The notes below the pieces were generated by a model. The model had not been told where the DNA came from and ran no database searches. It saw only the letters and a list, made by a program, of their open reading frames with translations. Shown piece after piece: positions 39,501-49,176 of a DNA stretch of 64,000 bases. The stretch is from Nocardia wallacei (GTDB lineage Bacteria > Actinomycetota > Actinomycetes > Mycobacteriales > Mycobacteriaceae): contig NZ_JARWQD010000210.1 of the NCBI RefSeq assembly GCF_029869545.1, positions 26,584 to 90,583 on the forward strand, written 5' to 3'. The translations under genes were made by a program, and so were the position numbers. The number at the start of each line of letters is the position of its first letter. The stretch's first letter is position 1.

Positions 39501-42500
39501 GATAACGCGCTGACCGGCGTCGTGCACGTCGCCGGTGTGATCGACGACGGCACCGTCGGTGCGCTGACCCCCGACCGGTTGGATGCGGTGCTCGCGCCGA
39601 AGGTGGATGCCGCGCTGCACCTGCACGAGGCGACCGCACATCTGGACCTGTCGCTGTTCGTCCTGTTCTCCTCGGTCTCCGGCGTCGTCGGCTCGCCGGG
39701 GCAGGCGAACTACGCGGCGGCGAACGCATTCCTGGACGGCCTGGCCGCGCATCGCGTCGCGCGGGGCCTGCCCGCGCACTCGCTGGCGTGGGGCATGTGG
39801 GCCCTCGGCCTCGCCGACACGATCTCGAGCGGGGATCGGGACCGGGTGCGCCGCGCCGGGGTGGCGGCCCTCGAGCCGCGCGACGGTATGGCGTTGTTCG
39901 ACACGGCGATCGGGCTGTCGCAGCCCGCGCTGGTCCCGGTGCGCATCGATACCGCCGCCTTCGAGGGCGAGGTGCCGCCGCTGTTGCGCGGGCTGATCCG
40001 GGCGGTGCCCCGGCGGGCCGCCGCCTCCGAACCCGCCGGTCTCGCTGCCGCGCCGCGGTTCGCCGCGCGCATCGCGGAATTGTCCGGGGAGGCGGCCGTC
40101 GCGCTCGGCCTGGAGGTGGTTCGCGAGCAGATGGCCGCGGTGCTGGGGCACGAGCGGTCGGCGGATATCGGCGCCGAGCAGTCCCTGCAGAACTTCGGCT
40201 TCGACTCGCTGACGGTGGTGGAGCTGCGTAATCGATTGCGCGACACCACGGGTGCGGTCGTTCCGGTGTCGGCGATCTTCGACAATCCGACCCCGCTGGC
40301 GCTCGCCCGCTACCTGGTGAGCGCCGTGGCCGACGGTGCGGCCCCGGTGACCGTGCGCGGCAACGACATCGAGCTGCCGGAGGTCGAGTCACGACCCGCT
40401 CCCCGCGATGTCCTGCGATTGATTCGCAGTGCGCAGCACGGTGTTCCGGCGGCGGCACACACGGTCGCCATGGCGGTCCGGCTCGGTATCGAGGTCACGG
40501 TGCCGGAGTTGGAAGCGATGCTGGACCGGCTGGCCGGGCGGCACGCGGCCCTGCGCACGGCCGTCGTGCCCAGTGCCGAACACGGCCGGAGTCTGCGGGT
40601 ACGGCGCGAACCGGCGGGCCCGCTGCTGCGCGCGGCCCGTGTCGCGGAGCTGAGCGACGAGGCCGTGGCCGACCGGCTGCGGGCACTGCTGGAACCGGCG
40701 TTCGATCTGGCGGTGGACCGGCTGTGGCGGTTCGAACTGCTCGAATCCGATTCCGGTGCACAGGCATTGATCTTCGGCGCGCACCACAGCGTGTCCGATA
40801 TCGCCTCGATGCTGCTGGTGGCGGGCGAGCTGGACGCCGAGCTGGCCGGTCGGCCACCGGCGGCGGCCGCCTCGAATCACGATATCGACGCCCTGCTCAC
40901 CGCGCAGGACCGGCGTGCCGCCGAGACCGGACATGCGGACTGGCGCACCGAATTCCGCGGCAGCGCCCGGATCGACCTGGCACCGGCCGACTCGCGTCCG
41001 GCGACGCGGACCTACCGATCCGGCACGCTCGCACTGGACCTGCCCGATGGGCTGATGGAGCGGGTGTCGGAGCGGGCGCGCGAGATGGACATCACCCCGG
41101 CCGCATTCTTCCTCGGCGTCCTGACCGTGCTGCTGGCTCGCCGCCGGAGCCTGGACAGGTTCGTGCTGGCGGTTCCCGTCGACACCCGCATCTACGGCGA
41201 CGCGCCGGACGCCGTCGGCTATTTCGGTGTTCCGATGCCGTACCCGGCGACGGTCGAGCAGGGGGAGCGGGTCGCGGATGTGCTGCGCCGCACCGGTTCC
41301 CGGCTGCGCCGGCTGCTCACCCACGGAACCGGATTCTCCGATGCGCTGGCGCTGCTGGCGGCCGAGGGGCTGTATCGGGACAACGCGCCGATGATCGAGG
41401 TCTACTTCAATTTCCTGCGCTCCGGCCGGGGATTCGACCACTTGGAGGTCGTCCCCGCCACCGGCGGCAGTACCGACCTGGACCTGATGGTGACGGTCAT
41501 GGCGGATCTCGGCCGGGTCGGCCTGATCTTCAACCGCGACATCCTCGACGACCACACCTGCGCCGCCCTCGGTTCGGAGTACCTCGCCCTGCTCTCCGAG
41601 ATCGCCGAGGCACCCGACCAGCCCGCCCGGCCGCAGCCCGCCGGGATTTCCGCCGTGGCGCTGGGGGCGACGTTCGCGTCGGGTTCGCTGCCGGAGCTGT
41701 GCGGGCTTGCCCTGGACGGGATTCCGGTTGTCGAAGCGCCCTACCACCAGGTGCTGACGAGCCTGCGGGATCCCTCCGGTGTCTTCGCCGATTCGTCGAC
41801 GGCCGTCGGTATCGCGCTGCTGCGTGGCGCCGACCTGGAACGGTTCGGGACGGTTGACGACGAACTGCTCGCTGAACTCGCGGCGGACTATCCGGCGGCG
41901 GTGCGAGCGCTCACCGAGCGCACGCGCCGCCCGCTGATCGTCGGTCTGCTGCCGTCGCGCACGGCCGACGAGCGGTTCGCGCGGTGGGAGCGGCAGCTGG
42001 CGGACGAGCTGCGCGACATCCCCGGTGTCGCCGTCGTGGAGCCGGATCGGTGGACCCGGCACCAGGAGGTCGGGGACCGGTTCGACGAACGGACCGAGGC
42101 GCTCGCGCATCTGCCGTTCACGCCGGAATTCCAAGCGGCCGTTGCCCTTACGCTGGCCGATATCGTCGCCGCCGCGACCGGACCGGCACCGAAGGTGATC
42201 GCGGTGGACGGCGACGAGACGCTGTGGAGCGGGGTGGCGGGGGAACTCGGCCCACAGGAGGTCGACCTCACCGGACCGCGGGCCCGGCTGGCCCGGCGCC
42301 TGCTGCAGTGGCGGGCGGCGGGTGCGCTGCTGGTCCTGGTCTCCAACAACGACGACGCGACGGTCCGCGCGGTGCTGAATCGTCCCGACGCGCTGCTGCG
42401 CGCCGAGCATTTCAGCGTGATCTCCACCGGCTGGCGCCCCAAGCCCGAACGCCTGACCGCGGCCGCCCGCGAATTGCGGCTCGGCACGGACAGTTTCGTC

Positions 42501-43205
42501 TTCCTCGACGACAACCCCGTCGAAATCGCCCGGGTCCGCGCCGAATTGCCGGACGTGCTCAGCCTGACGTGCCCGCCGACGGGCGAACTCGACGCCTTCC
42601 TGGAACGGCTCTGGCCGATCGTGCCGATGGCGGCGACCGCGGAGGACGCCGCGCGGGCGCGGTTCTACGATCAGGAACGCGATCGCGAAGCGGCCCGCGA
42701 CGGTACCGAGTTCGCGGAATTCCTTGCGCGGCTGGAGCTTCGGGTGGACATCACCGCCCTGTCGGAGCAGAGCGCGGAGCGCGCGGCCCAGCTCATCCGG
42801 CGCACCAATCAGTTCGCGTTGCACGCGGTCGCCGCGGGCGAATTCGATCAATGGCGCCGCGATGGCGAGGTATGGACGGCCGCCGCCCGCGACCGCTTCG
42901 GCGACTACGGTCAGATCGCCGTGCTGGCCGTCCGCGCCGAGGACGACACCCTGCGGGTGCTCGGCTGGCACCTGAGCTGCCGCGCACTCGGCCGCGGGGT
43001 GGAGGAGCGGCTGCTGGCCTGGCTCGCCGACCGAGCCGACGCGCTGGGCTGTGCCCGGGTGCGCCTCACGGCACACGACACCGGCCGCAACATCCCGGCC
43101 CGCCGCCTCCTCGCCGCCCTCGGCGAGAGCGATCCCGCCACCCCGGTGCTGGACATCCAGGTGTCGCCCGCCCAACTGCGCGCGTACCGCTCGTGGGAGC
43201 AGTGA
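24558..43205 (+). CDS. FAAL-primed type I polyketide synthase with C-terminal condensation and FkbH domains
   Basis: About 6215 residues (numbered from TTG 24555). FAAL 1-565 ([51 protein letters not shown]) activates a fatty acid as acyl-AMP; ACP1 Ser616. Module 1: KS (C838, H973, H1013), AT relic without GHSxG, DH (H1371), KR (TGGTGVLG, Y1938, LDD), ACP Ser2102. Module 2: KS (C2335, H2470, H2510), short AT relic, complete AT (GHSQGE, S2914), DH (H3202), no KR, ACP Ser3515. Module 3: KS (C3749, H3884, H3924), AT (GHSQAE, S4203), DH (H4512), KR ([11 protein letters not shown]), ACP Ser5218. Then a condensation domain (HHSVSD, H5411, D5415) and FkbH ([13 protein letters not shown] motif DGDETLW, D5885/D5887; GNAT-like end), which in known systems loads a glyceryl unit on a carrier. 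No thioesterase. GTG 24558 or 24567 are the likely starts; there is no strong ribosome site. The carrier-reductase gene follows after 2 nt. Confidence 0.93.
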   Translation: MIAVYRSFLDVLAAQELRQPDAIAYRFLETGDVDGPTAELSYGELGRRARAIGAYLVDGGFTRRRALLLYPPGLEFACGFLGCMAGAVTPVPAPVPQPHEFDRAMRRLRDMIADADIDVVLATRPVIDAVTGLAQQLPELAALTWIATEDIPDEAASSWRPPRLGPDSLAFLQYTSGSTSAPRGVMVTHGNLMHNQRAIAELTNSSLERVAEWDGAAWSVSWLPMYHDMGLIGPILQTLYLGACTVLMSPLHFLQQPRRWLTAVSEFGAHTSGGPNFGYELSLRRATPQWLDGLDLSRWRVAFNGAEPVRADTLGRFADRFAAAGFRPEAWQPVYGLAEATLLVAGTPADRAPTLAEHPDTVGKVVAAGHPGSGVTVVIADAEHRTELADGEIGEIWVAGDGVASGYLGDEAATAEVFGVRLADGRTGFLRTGDLGFRRDGELFVTGRSKDLLVIDGKNHYPQDLELTVEAAHEHVRRGCVAAFSVDHGDGERPVIVAEVSTTDAGELAALADAVRGAISAGHGVSVHAVVPVVPRTIFKTSSGKIQRQACRKAYLAGELVTVEPVDAAPVTAGPSVPRDTGVTRWLVENVAAAARLDASRIDHDRPLREFGLGSRELVELTAGLSEHVGRELDPSLIFEYPTINALSAALEDETGPQPDGPAADSEGAVAIIGMACRLPGGVEDPEALWRLLVDGADVVSDPPDGRWDTAGLLDSDPDAMGKAYTLRGGFVDGIDLFDAEFFRIGPKEAAAMDPQQRLLLQASWEAIERSGRDPRQLNGSATGVYLGLYSSGYLSGAGLDQLNGYVGTGTAPSVASGRISYALGLRGPAVTVDTACSSSLVALHLAAQALRLGDCEMALAGGATLLVSPGAHVEFSRLGVLSRSGRCAPFAADADGAVWSEGCGVVMLKRLDDAVRDGDPVLAVVRGSAVNQDGRSQGLSAPNGVAQERVVRAGLAAAGLAPGDVDYVEAHGTGTVLGDPIEARALARVFGPGRPADRPLAIGSLKSNLGHTQAAAGIAGVIKTVLALRHGLLPASLHADAATTRVDWDRGGLRVQDRPAPWSPGARIRRAGVSAFGISGTNAHVVLEEAPAARSSTAGSPTRSYRSATEAGPAAAPLGPVLYPVSARSAASLCGQAARLHALVAADRELSLPALARSLARERSHFEWRAVVLATNREELLAGLRALADGHPRAGVVVGSGPAAPGKLAFVHSGHSMDAASHARLWRARGVVPDEVVDTAEPIDATAERLRAEGFRYIVDVRPGDPSAVENMVVVGSADIDRALAELYAGGRDLDWTRLTPAHGRIDLPTYAWDQRSFWTAPASGDAGHLGLADAAHPLLGAVVQHADSGSVTLTGRVSAGTHPWLADHAVQPVGGDRTVLVPGTGLVELAVRAGDEVGCRELAELVMTAPLVIPETGGVAVQVVVGAPQDTGEHELSIYARAERGDIVQWVLHARGTLAPGRNTTVPTELVHWPPPGSSAVDVHDLYDRLADRGLHYGPAFRGLRAAWRRGEEVFAEVALPEALGDASRYRLHPALLDAALHATLFAGFEAEPETVALPFLWSETSVHAVGATTLRVRLTRLPDGRIRVTAADEAGDPVAEVGALTLRPLSPSNLGAPHREDTSYAVEWMRIPRPGAVTDAVPGLLLECENGTATGEFGDSVRSAVASVLERAQEWLLRRSGADAQDPGDSRVVVVTHRAIATDDSEDVADLRHAPVWGLLRSAQTENPGRIVLVDVEDPADRDTAVAAALASEEPQLALRGGEMLVPRLRRDRGEAGQPAAWNPDGTVLLTGGTGVLGGIIARHLVSEHGIGHLVLLGRRGREADGADALAADLRAAGADVRIEACDVSDRDALAAVLATIGSEHPLTAVVHAAGVLDDGVFTGLTAEHLDTVFRPKIDAAWHLHELTAELNLSAFVLFSSAAGVLGAPGQGAYAAANTFLDALAHHRRCRGLPATALAWGLWERATGMTGHLDGADRNRLTRGAIAAMSSEYALAQLDSAMASDRPLLVPARFDSAAVAELDEIPAPLRGLVRAERRTAGASDVAARFAARLAGRTAADQEELVLSVIREHAAAVLGHDDGRLLDAATAFQEAGFDSLGAVEFRNRLQRATGVRMPATAVFDYPTPIALARRLRTELTGERSAAAVPVVATPADADDPIVIVGMACRFGGGIASPEDLWEVLAERRDVLSEFPCDRGWDIESLYHPDPDHSGTTYTRTGAFLDGIADFDAGLFRIGPREAAAMDPQQRLLLEVSWEALERAGIDPKSLRDTRTGVYAGALYQDYLSRLQGRVPPEAEGYLGTGNGGSVISGRIAYALGLQGPAVTVDTACSSSLVAMHLAAQSLRAGECSMAVAAGVTVMSSPHVFIEFSRQRALSADGRCKAFADGADGTGWGEGVGVVVLERRSDAIRNGHRPLAVFAGSAVNQDGASNGLSAPNGPAQQRVIAQALAHAGLGAGDVDAVEAHGTGTALGDPIEAQALLATYGQHRPADAPLWLGSVKSNIGHTQGASGIAGVIKMVEAMRRGVLPATLHVDAPSSRVDWSAGAVRLLSEPREWPARDRPRRAAVSSFGISGTNAHVVLEQAAETGIDIPERTRTLAPVPWILSGATRPAVVAQAGRLLAHLEAHPELDIVDVAWSLATGRALLEQRVVVSGPDREHLLRELRALATDSEMRWESDDTDRMELTRDPAGFFAGTGARRIDLPTYAFQRKRYWLEPSERAGEREPAIYPLSAHTTDALREAASGLIRTLEADRTPDLPALARSLAHRPHAQRRAAVVARDRGGLLTGLRGLAGEQPAPGLIPAPETTVRGKLAFVFPGQSAQWVGMARDLLDESPVFRAQFDRCEAALRPLTGWSAEAVLRGEGGAPSLEQLLDREEVVQPVLFAVMVSLAAVWRDRGVEPDAVIGHSQGEIAAAHIAGALGLADAAAVVALRSRAMADNDGTGLMAVIGLPRDRVDTHLAALDGRVSVAAVNSGRATVVSGEPEPLRALLDELERDGVFTRRLAIRRPSHCRQVEPIRERLLSDLAGLAPRPSAVPWYSTVLSAPVGERVPDAEYWYDNLRNTVRFADTAEVMLADGFRYFVEMGMHPSLGTALETIAEDAGHDIVAVGSLRRGEHGPTCLHEGLAQLYAGGYPLEWERLLPRGGRGDSVPSVARLGLRDIDHPILDAVVPQHNSDGILLAGYLSRSTCPWLTDHGVSADGTWILLPGAGLVELALRAAREAGCGGIGELVQNAPVVIPASGGLAVHVAVGGPDASGDRSVSILTRPDSEADAPWVNHAEGTLSGVPQRIPALRDWPPTSAETLDVEQLYGELAARGYVFGPAFRGLRSAWRRGDDIFAEVVAPESVRGDAGRYGLHPALADAALHAMGFAGLSAREGSVLFPFSWAGVSLHSTGASALRVHLARTGDGRVRVALSDGAGNPVAQLDSLVVREVPGPRLAEILTRVHAAPVRAAEQPRIVARLAGLPEGDRRALLLSTVRTHAAEVLGHDGGHAVEPESTFRDLGFDSLGAVELRNRLRRMTGLKLPATTVFDYPTPQDLADHLVTLLAPEEAEQPRESAAPPVDPGSDPVVIVGIGCRYPGGVESMDDLWEVVAEGRQVQSPFPDDRGWDLDNLFDPDPEQPGRTYTRHGGFLRTAADFDANFFRISPREAAAMDPQQRLMLEVTWEALERAGIDPKTLKGSSTGVYAGVSYTDYAARLHGRVPDGAEAYLGESITTSVVSGRVAYTLGLQGPAVSVDTACSSSLVALHLGAQALRAGECTLALAGGVTVMSTPSVFVGFSRQRGLAPDGRIKAFADAADGTGFSEGAAVVVLERLSDAVRNGHPVLAVVRGSAVNQDGASNGLSAPNGPSQRRVITRALAAAGVTAAEVDVVEAHGTGTTLGDPIEAQALLATYGQDRPADRPLWLGSVKSNLGHTQAASGVGGVIKMVAAMRHEMLPATLNVDAPSTHVDWSAGAVELLTDAREWPMNGHPRRAGVSSFGISGTNVHVILEQPPAVDIGADSATGAGPRDRPAVVPLALSGTTSEAVSAQAGRLLEHLERHPELDPIDVGWSLAATRSTFDVRAVVLGDDRDRLLAGLRSLADGEPCADVVRGHRTGTGETVFVFAGNGSQWPGMALELLDSAPVFAARLHECADVLGEFVDWSLIDVLRGVEGAPELDRLDVVQPVLFAVAVSLTRLWESLGVRPAAVIGHSQAEIAAACVAGALTLREAARLVARRGRALAELAGTGAMATVASPAETVRERIAQWHGRIEIGAINGPAATVVSGDRSAIDELLAQCESDGTWARRIAVEYSSHSHHVEAVREGLDEAFADSTATAAPVAFFSTVRGELLDTTALDADYWWHNVRDTVLFEDAVRAAYRAGYRTFVEVGAHPLLTTGIQETIDTLDPFADVHIGATVLRDDGGLPRLLTSAAHLHAAGGTVDWAGFYASYGARRVDLPTYAFQRTRHWLQPTRSTAESGAAEWNPSGHPFVTAVVPQPESDAVTLIGSLSVRTQPWLADHTVSEVIVFPGAGLVELAMRAGDETGCGTLRELILQAPLVIPRNGAVQVQVQVLVGAAASGARPVAIYSRIDRDGDTWQRHAQGVLSSEAAVPTGEFGTWPPTDATAVDLGGAYARLGARGYGYGPAFQGLRAAWRRGDELFAEVALPESAGAASDFCLHPALLDAALHAALIVDDDSDQVLLPLAWDEVTVSAIGATALRVRLRRSGSGGVTLLATDPAGQPVISAASVYARPAPVERLTAGPAAARRDLYRLEWRSVSPSTVPDVPTPVVVVENSPGNTAADVHTATRAMLATVQDRLADEQHSGTMLVVHTRRAIALPGEDVADLAGAAVWGLVRSAQTENPGRILLVDTDGPLDTAAALAVGEPQVVIRGGRAHVARLARVTDPEPDAPTLEGGSVLVTGAFGAIGRVVARHLVSAHNVKRLLLAGRRGLDSPGAGELVAELTGLGAEVVVAQCDLTDADGVRELIADNALTGVVHVAGVIDDGTVGALTPDRLDAVLAPKVDAALHLHEATAHLDLSLFVLFSSVSGVVGSPGQANYAAANAFLDGLAAHRVARGLPAHSLAWGMWALGLADTISSGDRDRVRRAGVAALEPRDGMALFDTAIGLSQPALVPVRIDTAAFEGEVPPLLRGLIRAVPRRAAASEPAGLAAAPRFAARIAELSGEAAVALGLEVVREQMAAVLGHERSADIGAEQSLQNFGFDSLTVVELRNRLRDTTGAVVPVSAIFDNPTPLALARYLVSAVADGAAPVTVRGNDIELPEVESRPAPRDVLRLIRSAQHGVPAAAHTVAMAVRLGIEVTVPELEAMLDRLAGRHAALRTAVVPSAEHGRSLRVRREPAGPLLRAARVAELSDEAVADRLRALLEPAFDLAVDRLWRFELLESDSGAQALIFGAHHSVSDIASMLLVAGELDAELAGRPPAAAASNHDIDALLTAQDRRAAETGHADWRTEFRGSARIDLAPADSRPATRTYRSGTLALDLPDGLMERVSERAREMDITPAAFFLGVLTVLLARRRSLDRFVLAVPVDTRIYGDAPDAVGYFGVPMPYPATVEQGERVADVLRRTGSRLRRLLTHGTGFSDALALLAAEGLYRDNAPMIEVYFNFLRSGRGFDHLEVVPATGGSTDLDLMVTVMADLGRVGLIFNRDILDDHTCAALGSEYLALLSEIAEAPDQPARPQPAGISAVALGATFASGSLPELCGLALDGIPVVEAPYHQVLTSLRDPSGVFADSSTAVGIALLRGADLERFGTVDDELLAELAADYPAAVRALTERTRRPLIVGLLPSRTADERFARWERQLADELRDIPGVAVVEPDRWTRHQEVGDRFDERTEALAHLPFTPEFQAAVALTLADIVAAATGPAPKVIAVDGDETLWSGVAGELGPQEVDLTGPRARLARRLLQWRAAGALLVLVSNNDDATVRAVLNRPDALLRAEHFSVISTGWRPKPERLTAAARELRLGTDSFVFLDDNPVEIARVRAELPDVLSLTCPPTGELDAFLERLWPIVPMAATAEDAARARFYDQERDREAARDGTEFAEFLARLELRVDITALSEQSAERAAQLIRRTNQFALHAVAAGEFDQWRRDGEVWTAAARDRFGDYGQIAVLAVRAEDDTLRVLGWHLSCRALGRGVEERLLAWLADRADALGCARVRLTAHDTGRNIPARRLLAALGESDPATPVLDIQVSPAQLRAYRSWEQ

Positions 43206-43207
43206 CA

Positions 43208-45436
43208 ATGAAAGGTATTCCCGTGGACCACCATTCCCGCGCGGCATTCATCGAAACCGGCCAGCGCGACGGATCGAACATCGCCGACCTCCTGGCAGCC
43301 GCCCGCGGAACCCCAACCCCCGAACCCGAAGCCGCCGCCGAGCCCGCTGTCGCCATCACGTGGGATGTGGACTCGTTGGCGGCGGCGCTGACCCGCGTGG
43401 CCAATCGGTTCATCGCCGAACCCATCGCTCCCGGAACCGATTTCTTCGACGGGGGAGGGACATCGGTGGGGGCGGTGGAGTTCGTGGCGGCGGCGGCTCG
43501 GGAACTCGAGGTCGAGCTGAGCTTGGACGACGTGTTCGCCGATGCGCGGCCGCAGCGGCTGGCGCAGCGGTGGCTGGCCGAGCGAGGCATCGATACCGCC
43601 TCGGCGGCAACGGCCGTCGTTCCCGCCGAGGACGAGGACCTGCGCCGGATCATGGCCGATATCGCGGCCGCCGACAACCTGCCCTGGGTGGGCGCGCCGG
43701 AGAAGATCGCGCCCCGGCGCATCCTGCTGACCGGCGCCACCGGATTCCTCGGCAGCCACCTCCTGCTGGATCTGTTGCGCCACAGCGATGCCCATGTCGC
43801 CTGCCTGGTGCGCGCGGAGGACGACGAGGCGGCGCTGACCCGGCTGGGGGAGGCCCTGGCGAGCTTCCGGCTGCCCTGGTCGGCGGAGGTGCGCCGCCGG
43901 GTCACGGTGCTGGCGGGCGATATTCGGCGGCCGCGCCTCGGCCTGTCCGACGAGCACTGGGATGCGCTGGCCGTCGAGCTGGACGCCATCGTCAACGTCG
44001 CCGCCGCGGTGGATTTCCTGCGCGGCTACTCCTCACTGCGGCAGAGCAATGTGATCGGCCCGCTCACCCTCGCCGAACTGGCGACGACCGGCAGGACCAA
44101 ACCGCTGCACCACATCTCGTCGATCGCGGTCTTCAACGAACTCGGCATCGAGTCGATGGGGGAGGACGATCCGGTCGCGCACATCGACAAGCTGGTGGCG
44201 GGCTACGACAAGACCAAATGGGCCGCCGAGGCGGCACTGCGCCGAGCCCGCGAACACGGCCTGCCCGTCACCTTCCTGCGTCCCGGCGGAATCGGCGGCC
44301 ACACCGCGACCGGTGCGCACAACCCGCACGATCTGAGCAGCGCGTTCAGCGGCGCCTTCACCCGATTCCGCACCGCGCCCGCCTTCCGGTATCTCAATGT
44401 GGCCCCGGTGGATTGGGTCAGCCGGATCTCGGCGGCCATCGTCTGCGACCCGGCGGCGTGGGGTTACAACTATCACCTGACCGGCGTCCCCAGCGTCCTC
44501 GACGACGTCGTCCGCGAGATGTCGATCGCCGGAATGCCCCTGCGCGTACAACATTGGGAGGATTGGCGCGCGGAGACGTTGCACCGTATCCGAACCGAGC
44601 CGGTACCCGAGCTGGAATACCTGGCCCGGATCCTCGAGAACCCGGCCGCGCAACACCTGTGCGAGGCGTCGATGAACGTGCCCGCCGCCACCTGCGAGCG
44701 CACGCGCGCATTCATCGCCGAGCGCGACCTCCCGCCCGCCGAACGCTACGACGCCCGCGCCCAGCAGGCGACCGTGGAGCGGCTGGCGGCCGGTGGTGTC
44801 GCGCTGCTGCCCCGGCCCGCGGACACCCCGCACCTGTGGTTCCCCGAAACCCTCGAGGGCACCGTCGGCGACAGCCCGTGCTCGCTGTCGCTCACGCTGT
44901 CCATCGCGAGCATGTACCAGCTGACCACCGAGCGCCGCATCGACGTGAGCGGCGATATTCGCTGTCCGGCACTACATTCGAGCCCGCTCACGGTGGAATC
45001 CGGTGACGCCCTGGTCCGCCCGCACGCGGGCATTCCGCGTCGCCACGGCCTGCGCCATCCGCTGCTGCACTATCGGCTGCGGCTGCGTGACGCCGACGGG
45101 AACGCGTGGTGGCTGGAGGGCCGGAAGACCGCCGCGGCCCGCCGCGACTGGTGGCGGCAGACGCGCGCACTGACCGTCGAGATCGGCCGCGAAGGCGAAA
45201 CAGCCACTCTCACAGGCGAAGTCGTCGTGCCGTCCGGCGGCTTCGTGGCGGATCAGATCGACGGCATCCGGACCAACCCCGCCCTCACCGAGCGGGAGGC
45301 GCGCACCGCCAAACTGCTCTGGCTCGGGTGGCTGTACTCCCAGGTCGGCCTCGGCCTCGCCGAACCCGTGCTGCGCGTCGGTGCCGACCTGCTCGACCTG
45401 CGCCAGGGCGCCCGATCGAAGGAGCTGACTCGATGA
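43208..45436 (+). CDS. Carrier protein-thioester reductase with an extra C-terminal domain
   Basis: A 742-residue protein. Residues about 50-125 are a peptidyl-type carrier (DFFDGGGTSVGAVEF, phosphopantetheine Ser86). Residues about 170-480 are a Lys2-type thioester reductase/SDR: NADPH loop TGATGFLGSHLLLDLLRHS, then HHISSIAVF and Y-x3-K in GYDKTKW. Such domains release a carrier-bound chain as aldehyde or alcohol. Residues about 545-742 form a further domain (SLSLTLSIASMYQLTTERRIDVSGDIRC, LLHYRLRLRDADGNAWWLEGRKT) that resembles the segment between the GMC-oxidoreductase and hydrolase parts of mycobacterial fusion proteins. The carrier is the probable acceptor for the FkbH-derived glyceryl unit. 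It is 2 nt after the synthase and overlaps the hydrolase gene (ATGA). Confidence 0.85.
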   Translation: MKGIPVDHHSRAAFIETGQRDGSNIADLLAAARGTPTPEPEAAAEPAVAITWDVDSLAAALTRVANRFIAEPIAPGTDFFDGGGTSVGAVEFVAAAARELEVELSLDDVFADARPQRLAQRWLAERGIDTASAATAVVPAEDEDLRRIMADIAAADNLPWVGAPEKIAPRRILLTGATGFLGSHLLLDLLRHSDAHVACLVRAEDDEAALTRLGEALASFRLPWSAEVRRRVTVLAGDIRRPRLGLSDEHWDALAVELDAIVNVAAAVDFLRGYSSLRQSNVIGPLTLAELATTGRTKPLHHISSIAVFNELGIESMGEDDPVAHIDKLVAGYDKTKWAAEAALRRAREHGLPVTFLRPGGIGGHTATGAHNPHDLSSAFSGAFTRFRTAPAFRYLNVAPVDWVSRISAAIVCDPAAWGYNYHLTGVPSVLDDVVREMSIAGMPLRVQHWEDWRAETLHRIRTEPVPELEYLARILENPAAQHLCEASMNVPAATCERTRAFIAERDLPPAERYDARAQQATVERLAAGGVALLPRPADTPHLWFPETLEGTVGDSPCSLSLTLSIASMYQLTTERRIDVSGDIRCPALHSSPLTVESGDALVRPHAGIPRRHGLRHPLLHYRLRLRDADGNAWWLEGRKTAAARRDWWRQTRALTVEIGREGETATLTGEVVVPSGGFVADQIDGIRTNPALTEREARTAKLLWLGWLYSQVGLGLAEPVLRVGADLLDLRQGARSKELTR

Positions 45437-46500
45437 CCCTGCTGCCCGCGACCCCGCCGCCGCCGGTCGAGGAGATCCCGCTGCGCGCGGGCGACGGCAC
45501 CCGGCTCCGGCTGCGCCGCGTCGACACCGGCGACTCGACGCGTCCCGCGGTCCTGCTGCTGCACGGCCAGTCCGCCTCGTCGGAGATGTTCCGGCTGCCC
45601 GAGATTCGCAATATCGTCGACTCGCTGGTGGATGCCGGATACGAGCCGTGGCTGCTGGACTGGCGCGGCAGCAGCGCGCTGCCCTACAACGAGACCGGCG
45701 CCCGCTTCAGCTACGACGATGTCGCGATCTACGACATCCCCGATGCCGTCGCCCACATTCGCGGCGTCATCGGCGAGCGTCCGCTGTTCGTCGTCGCGCA
45801 GTGCATCGGCGCGCTCGCGCTGTCGATGAGCCTCGCGGCCGGGCTGCTGCCGGGCCTCGCCGGTGTCGTCGCGCAGGGGGTGTTCCTCACGCCCAAGCTG
45901 AGCGGACGCGCCCGCGTGCGGTCGGCGCTGGGCGGCGAACTGGCGCGGACCTGGATCGACCACATCCCGACCGACTTTCGCAAGGTCGGCCTGTGGTCGC
46001 GCTACACCCCGCTGTTCGCGGCCATGGCCCGCGGCGGCGACTGCGCCGACCCCACCTGCCGCCTGGTGCACAGGAACTGGGGTATGGGCGGGGAGCTGTT
46101 CGCCCACCGCAATCTGGACCGCCGCACCCATGACCGGCTGGCCGAGCTGCTCGGCCCGCTCCCGCTCTGGACACTGCCGCACATCCGGCGAGCCGAGTTG
46201 GCGCACACCATGGTTCGCTGGACCGAGCGGGACGACCGCTACCGCGCCCTCCCCGAGAACGCCCTCGATCATGCCGACCGGATCGACTGTCCCGTGCTGC
46301 TGCTGTCGGGCAGTGAGAACAAGTTCTGGCACGACTCCAACAGGCTCTGCCACGAGGTCCTCACCGCCCGCCACCCGAGCGTGGATGTGCGGTACATCGA
46401 GATCCCCGGCTACGGCCACCTGGACACCTTCATCGGCCGCGGCGCCGCCCTGGACGTCTTCGGTCACATCCTGGCGTTCCTCGACAGCACGCGGGGGTAG
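45433..46500 (+). CDS. Alpha/beta hydrolase with a cysteine at the nucleophile elbow
   Basis: A 355-residue alpha/beta-hydrolase: oxyanion loop LLLHGQSASSEMF, then WLLDWRGSSALPYNETGARFSYDDVAIYDIPDAV, an elbow AQCIGALAL with Cys124 in place of Ser, and a late VLLLSGSENKFWHDSN/GYGHLDTFIGRGA carrying the acid and His. The pattern matches the hydrolase part of GMC oxidoreductase-hydrolase fusions of actinobacteria. Cys could support acyl transfer or dienelactone-type hydrolysis. Translational coupling to the reductase points to processing or transfer of the released polyketide. No signal peptide is seen, so it acts in the cytoplasm. Confidence 0.83.
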   Translation: MTLLPATPPPPVEEIPLRAGDGTRLRLRRVDTGDSTRPAVLLLHGQSASSEMFRLPEIRNIVDSLVDAGYEPWLLDWRGSSALPYNETGARFSYDDVAIYDIPDAVAHIRGVIGERPLFVVAQCIGALALSMSLAAGLLPGLAGVVAQGVFLTPKLSGRARVRSALGGELARTWIDHIPTDFRKVGLWSRYTPLFAAMARGGDCADPTCRLVHRNWGMGGELFAHRNLDRRTHDRLAELLGPLPLWTLPHIRRAELAHTMVRWTERDDRYRALPENALDHADRIDCPVLLLSGSENKFWHDSNRLCHEVLTARHPSVDVRYIEIPGYGHLDTFIGRGAALDVFGHILAFLDSTRG

Positions 46501-46515
46501 GTGGCCGCGCAGCCG

Positions 46516-46956
46516 CTATCCGGACGCGGTGATCGTGGGCTCGTGGTCGACCGGGAAATTCATCGAGTTGGCGATGAAGCAGCGCTTGTGGGCCTCGGCA
46601 TGCAACTCGCGGGCGGCGTCGGTGTGCGCCGGATCGGTGATCGTGACCCGCGGGCGCAGGGTGACCTGGAGGAAACGCTGGTTGTTCATGGTGCCCTCGG
46701 CGGTGTCGCGGTAGTCGGTGACCACGATGCCCGCCTCGGTGCACAGATGCAGGTACCACAGCATGTGGCACTGCGACAGCGACGCGATCAGCAGCAGCTC
46801 CGGATTCCACCGGGTGGCATCGCCGCGCCCGATGACCGGGTCGGCGCTGCTCGGCAGCGGCGGGCGGCCGGGTGCGAATGCCTCGTGGTTGCGGGAGTAG
46901 GAGCGATAATCGGTGGTCGCCCCGCTCCACGCGACCTCCACCTCATAACGATGCAT
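46516..46956 (-). CDS. OsmC/Ohr-family peroxiredoxin-like protein
   Basis: A 146-residue OsmC-like protein. The helical segment WNPELLLIASLSQCHMLWYLHLC contains the first conserved Cys (of SQCHM), and AEAHKRCFIANSMNFPV the second, as expected for the thiol-dependent peroxide reductases OsmC/Ohr. It probably removes organic hydroperoxides in the cytoplasm. It is convergent with the hydrolase (15-nt gap) and divergent from the zinc-ribbon gene. It lies inside the segment that interrupts the conserved gene order. Confidence 0.85.
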   Translation of the reverse strand: MHRYEVEVAWSGATTDYRSYSRNHEAFAPGRPPLPSSADPVIGRGDATRWNPELLLIASLSQCHMLWYLHLCTEAGIVVTDYRDTAEGTMNNQRFLQVTLRPRVTITDPAHTDAARELHAEAHKRCFIANSMNFPVDHEPTITASG

Positions 46957-47074
46957 ACCGACGACCCTGCCACACCGGAATCGCGTGCGCGGCGGAGTAC
47001 GGTTGAACTTCGATGTCGGTCGCCCGACCGGGCCGCCGCAGAAACGTCCACAGTGTCGAGGAGTAAGTTCCGCG

Positions 47075-47812
47075 TTGAATGTCGAACCACCGATCCAGGC
47101 CAAGCTGCTCGATCTCGCCGCCGTCGACGCCGAGCTGACGCGGATCGAACACCGCCGCAAGGTGCTGCCCGAGGAGCAGGAGGTCCAGCGGCTGGAGCAG
47201 GAGCGCACCGCCCGCAAGGATGCGGCGGTGAAGGTCGAGATCCTGATCGATGATCTGGACCGCGACATCCGCAAGCTGGAGACCGAGGTCGACGGCGTCC
47301 GCAAGCGCGAGGAGCGCGACAAGGGCATGCTCGACAGCGGTGCCGTCGCCGCCAAGCAGCTGTCGGAGCTGCAGCACGAGCTCGGCAGCCTGCAGCGCCG
47401 CCGCACGGTGCTCGAGGACGACATGCTCGAGGTGATGGAGCGCCGCGAGGCGGCCGCCGCCGACCATCAGCACGCCGGGGCCAACCTGTCCAAGGCCGAA
47501 CAGGACCTCGAGCAGGCACAGCGCCGCCGCGACGAGGCGCTGGCCGATCTCGAGGTCGCGGCCGGGCGCTGCGCCACCGACCGCGAGCGGCTGGTCACCG
47601 AGTTCGCCCCGGAACTGCTGGCGATCTACGACAAGCAGCGCGCCCAGCACGGTGTGGGCGCGGCGCTGCTGCAGGCCCGCCGCTGCGGTGCCTGCCGCAT
47701 CGAACTCGATCGCGGCGAGATCGCCCGCATCGCCAAGACCGATCCGGCGGTCGTGGTGCGCTGTCCCGAATGCGGCGCGATCCTGGTGCGCACCAAGCAG
47801 TCCGGGTTGTGA
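47075..47812 (+). CDS. Coiled-coil protein with C4-type zinc ribbon (Rv2229c type)
   Basis: A 245-residue protein: a long antiparallel coiled coil (residues about 8-180, rich in Glu, Arg and Leu heptads) followed by a zinc ribbon with two cysteine pairs, CGAC and CPEC (about residues 207-235). Homologues (Rv2229c; CdsZ-like zinc-ribbon proteins) are implicated in nucleic-acid or translation-related contacts, but the role is not settled. TTG 47075, after GAGGAG at 47058-47063, is the only plausible start. The last codons overlap the RNase H gene. Confidence 0.85.
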   Translation: MNVEPPIQAKLLDLAAVDAELTRIEHRRKVLPEEQEVQRLEQERTARKDAAVKVEILIDDLDRDIRKLETEVDGVRKREERDKGMLDSGAVAAKQLSELQHELGSLQRRRTVLEDDMLEVMERREAAAADHQHAGANLSKAEQDLEQAQRRRDEALADLEVAAGRCATDRERLVTEFAPELLAIYDKQRAQHGVGAALLQARRCGACRIELDRGEIARIAKTDPAVVVRCPECGAILVRTKQSGL

Positions 47813-49128
47813 GCCCGGCCGTGACGAAGGTGATCGTCGAGGCCGACGGTGGCTCGCGGGGAAATCCCGGACCGGCCGGATACGGCGCGGTGGTGTGGGA
47901 TTGCGGGCATGCGCGGGTGCTGGCCGAGCGCCGCGAGGCGCTCGGGGTCACCACGAACAATGTCGCCGAATACCGCGGGCTCATCGCGGGTTTGGAGGCG
48001 GCCGCCGAGCTGGGCGCCGCTGAGGTCGACGTCCGGATGGACTCCAAGCTCGTGGTGGAGCAGATGTCGGGCCGCTGGAAGGTCAAGCACGCGGGCATGG
48101 TTCCGCTCGCCGACCGGGCCCGGCGGCTGGTCGCCGGATTCGACCGCGTGACGTTCGAATGGATTCCGCGCGCGGAGAACTCGCACGCCGACCGCCTCGC
48201 CAACGAGGCGATGGACGATGCGGACCTGGTCGAGGAGGTGCGTGCCGCGGAGGACGCCGGGCATGCGCCCGCCTCCGAGTCACGCGCGAAACCGGCGGCG
48301 GCGCAGGAAGATTCGCCCCCGCCGACCCGGATCGACGCGGGCGGTCCGGCCGTGGGCGCCGAGCGTGACATGCCCGGCTGGATCGACGAGGTCGCGGACG
48401 CGCAAGCGGCGCAGGCACAGTCGTCGTCCTCGGCGGGACACGAGGGGCCGGGCTCGCGGCGTCCGGCGGCGACCGGCGGGGCCGAAGCGACGGGGCCCGG
48501 GTGGACCGGGGCGCGCGGCCGTCCCACGCGGCTGTTGCTGCTGCGGCACGGACAGACGGAACTGTCTGTGCAGCGCCGGTATTCGGGCCGGGGCAATCCG
48601 CCGCTGACCGAGCTGGGCCGGGAGCAGGCGGCGCGGGCGGCGAAATATCTTGCGGCCAAGGGCGATATCGCGGCGGTCGTCACCTCGCCCCTCGGACGGG
48701 CGCGGGAGACGGCCGAGGCCGCGGCGCAGGCCCTCGATGCGCCGGTGCGGGTGCTCGACGGGCTGATCGAGACCGATTTCGGCGAGTGGGAGGGCCTGAC
48801 GTTCTCCGAAGCGGCGCAGCGCGATCCGGAGCTGCACGCGCGATGGCTGGGCGATCCGTCGGTATCCGCGCCCGGCGGCGAGAGCTTCGACCAGGTGCGC
48901 GAGCGGGTCGAGGCCGTCCGCCGGGACCTGGTGGCGCTGTACCCCGGCCGGAACATCGTGGTCGTCAGCCACGTCACGCCCATCAAGACGCTGCTGCAGC
49001 TGGCGCTCGGCGTCGGCCCGTCCCTGCTCTACCGCCTGCACCTGGATCTGGCCTCGCTGTCGATGGCCGAGTTCTACCCGGACGGGGGCTCCTCGGTGCG
49101 TCTGGTGAACGACACGTCCTACCTGTAA
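47809..49128 (+). CDS. Bifunctional RNase HI/CobC-type acid phosphatase (Rv2228c type)
   Basis: A 439-residue fusion. Residues about 5-140 are RNase HI with the acidic catalytic set in EADGGSRGNPG, NVAEYRGL, RMDSKLVV and NSHADRLAN; it cleaves RNA in RNA-DNA hybrids. A low-complexity linker (about 145-235, Ala/Ser/Pro) leads to a histidine phosphatase domain with LLRHGQTE and VVSHVTPIK, which in Rv2228c acts as an alpha-ribazole phosphatase for cobalamin synthesis. GTGA overlaps the zinc-ribbon stop; GTG 47821 is a possible second start. A stem-loop repeat follows the stop. Confidence 0.93.
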   Translation: MSPAVTKVIVEADGGSRGNPGPAGYGAVVWDCGHARVLAERREALGVTTNNVAEYRGLIAGLEAAAELGAAEVDVRMDSKLVVEQMSGRWKVKHAGMVPLADRARRLVAGFDRVTFEWIPRAENSHADRLANEAMDDADLVEEVRAAEDAGHAPASESRAKPAAAQEDSPPPTRIDAGGPAVGAERDMPGWIDEVADAQAAQAQSSSSAGHEGPGSRRPAATGGAEATGPGWTGARGRPTRLLLLRHGQTELSVQRRYSGRGNPPLTELGREQAARAAKYLAAKGDIAAVVTSPLGRARETAEAAAQALDAPVRVLDGLIETDFGEWEGLTFSEAAQRDPELHARWLGDPSVSAPGGESFDQVRERVEAVRRDLVALYPGRNIVVVSHVTPIKTLLQLALGVGPSLLYRLHLDLASLSMAEFYPDGGSSVRLVNDTSYL

Positions 49129-49141
49129 CGAGGCCAGTGGA

Positions 49142-49164
49142 TTCCGGCCGAGAGCGTGCCGGAA
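49142..49164 (+). repeat. Stem-loop repeat, copy 3, after the RNase H gene
   Basis: TTCCGGC, 9-nt loop CGAGAGCGT, GCCGGAA. Stem and loop length equal copy 1 at 15933 and the flanks are shared (GGATTCCGGC before, GCCGGAAATG after), while the loop has diverged. It begins 14 nt after the RNase H stop and lies in the short gap to the convergent GNAT gene. Confidence 0.7.
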
Positions 49165-49176
49165 ATGTCAGTGCGG

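Noticed and set aside
41984..43207. Apparent upstream extension of the carrier-reductase frame inside the FkbH coding region
   Set aside because: It is an overlapping out-of-frame shadow of the synthase; the carrier protein starts naturally at ATG 43208.
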